Assembly: GCA_946221765.1 (NCBI GenBank)
Contig: CAMIMK010000254.1
Coordinates: 1 to 5,109, forward strand
DNA length: 5,109 nt
Direction of reading: 5' to 3'
Source of the DNA: an uncultured Rhodovulum sp.
GTDB lineage: Bacteria > Pseudomonadota > Alphaproteobacteria > Rhodobacterales > Rhodobacteraceae
Each line of letters begins with the position of its first letter. The stretch's first letter is position 1. The position numbers and the translations under genes were made by a program. Under the pieces are notes generated by a model. That model did no database searches. It was not told the origin of the DNA and saw nothing but the letters and a program-made list of their open reading frames with translations. Shown here one piece after another: positions 4,350 through 5,109 of this stretch.

Positions 4350-5109
4350 ATGAAGACCCGTCAGCTCGGCGCCCTCGCCGTCTCGGAAATCGGCTTCGGC
4401 ACGATGAGCTTCTCCTCCGTGTACGGCGCCGCGCCGGACGCAACCGAGGCGATCCGCGTCATTCGCGGCGCCCACGACCTCGGCGTCACCCTTTTCGACA
4501 CCGGCGAGGCCTATGGCCCCTGGACGAACGAGGCGCTGGTCGGCGAGGCCCTCGCCCCGATCCGCGACGAGGTGGTGATCGCCACCAAGTTCGGCTTCGA
4601 CATCGACGAGGCCAACGGCGCGCGCCTCGGCGGCGTCAACAGCCGGCCCGAACACATCAGGGCCGTGGCCGAGGCGAGCCTGAAGCGCCTCGGCATCGAG
4701 ACGATCGACCTCTTCTACCAGCATCGCGTCGACCCGTCGGTGCCGATCGAGGAAGTAGCCGGGACCGTCGGGGAGCTGATCGACGCCGGCAAAGTCCGTC
4801 ACTTCGGCCTCTCCGAGGCGGCGGCGGACACCGTCCGCCGCGCCCACGCGGTGCAGCCGGTGACGGCGGTGCAGAGCGAATACTCGCTCTGGACCCGCGA
4901 TCCCGAGGCCGAGGTGCTCCCGCTCTGCGCGGAGCTCGGCATCGGCTTCGTGCCTTTCTCGCCGCTCGGCGCGGGCTTTCTCACCGGCAAGGTCGACGCC
5001 TCGACGATCGCCGCGGGCGATTTCCGGGCGATCTCGCCGCGCTTCACGCCCGAGGCGATGGCGGCGAACCAGGGCATCGTCGCCCTGCTGACCGACATCG
5101 CCGCGGAGA
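4350..5109 (+). CDS. Aldo/keto reductase (3' end beyond window)
   Basis: The window contains 253 codons with no stop; the family is usually about 325-335 residues, so some 75 residues are missing at the right edge. It starts MKTRQLG and has the AKR (beta/alpha)8-barrel pattern. The catalytic tetrad is visible: Asp50 and Tyr55 in FDTGEAYGPWTNE, Lys80 in IATKFGF, and His125 in FYQHRVDP. Further signatures are SLKRLGIETIDLFY (110-123), the strand GKVRHFGLSE, AVQSEYSLW and FVPFSPLGAGFLTGK. The last is part of the NADPH-binding side seen in the AKR13/YhdN-like branch. It should be a cytoplasmic NAD(P)H-dependent reductase of aldehydes or ketones. The cupin-reductase pairing suggests consecutive or protective handling of a reactive carbonyl; the substrate is unknown. 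Confidence 0.93.
   Translation, partial: MKTRQLGALAVSEIGFGTMSFSSVYGAAPDATEAIRVIRGAHDLGVTLFDTGEAYGPWTNEALVGEALAPIRDEVVIATKFGFDIDEANGARLGGVNSRPEHIRAVAEASLKRLGIETIDLFYQHRVDPSVPIEEVAGTVGELIDAGKVRHFGLSEAAADTVRRAHAVQPVTAVQSEYSLWTRDPEAEVLPLCAELGIGFVPFSPLGAGFLTGKVDASTIAAGDFRAISPRFTPEAMAANQGIVALLTDIAAE

Noticed and set aside
1..5109. CRISPR array, tRNA or rRNA genes
   Set aside because: No regularly spaced repeats and no tRNA cloverleaf or rRNA-like segments were seen. GGGGTTCGCCCC near 2000 resembles a T-arm, but no acceptor, D or anticodon arms surround it.

Overview
GC-rich window (roughly 70% by eye). The gene content and protein styles (cobU, an exported class I cytochrome c with CKACH, rnk) suggest an alphaproteobacterium, most likely Rhodobacterales. 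This is an inference from style; no rRNA or other marker gene is present.

Layout. Positions 1-284 are the leader of rnk, with one plausible promoter. Positions 285-671 (+) encode an Rnk-type, GreA/B-C-domain regulator. It converges on a small periplasmic cytochrome c (718-1101, -). A 221-bp divergent spacer separates the cytochrome gene from cobU (1323-1844, +), the bifunctional kinase/guanylyltransferase of cobalamin nucleotide-loop assembly. A strong double hairpin (1965-2011) lies downstream of cobU. Next come the first codons of dusA (tRNA-dihydrouridine synthase A), readable up to the conserved motif LSVAPMMDWTD (2120-2152). There dusA homology stops abruptly. The sequence switches to a 50-bp AT-rich patch carrying a perfect DnaA-box 9-mer, then to a 350-bp graveyard of IS3-family pieces lying in opposite orientations.

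Beyond the scar is an apparently intact accessory module on the + strand: a LysR-family regulator (2906-3799), a small Mn-type cupin resembling bacterial hydroxynitrile lyase cupins (3956-4336), and an aldo/keto reductase (4350 to the window end, 3' truncated by the window). The cupin and reductase are tightly coupled, with 13 bp between them and the reductase ribosome-binding site touching the cupin stop codon. They look like a two-gene operon controlled by the adjacent LysR protein and probably act on aldehydes or related carbonyls; the substrate cannot be read from sequence.

Main interpretation: the 5' end of dusA is a known integration hotspot for genomic islands and prophages that carry dusA-associated tyrosine integrases. 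The truncated dusA start at 2152 therefore looks like one attachment-site boundary. Conserved chromosome (rnk, cytochrome c, cobU) would lie to the left and an integrated or decayed accessory island to the right. The test is whether an intact dusA preceded by the same core, and an integrase gene, lie beyond the right edge.
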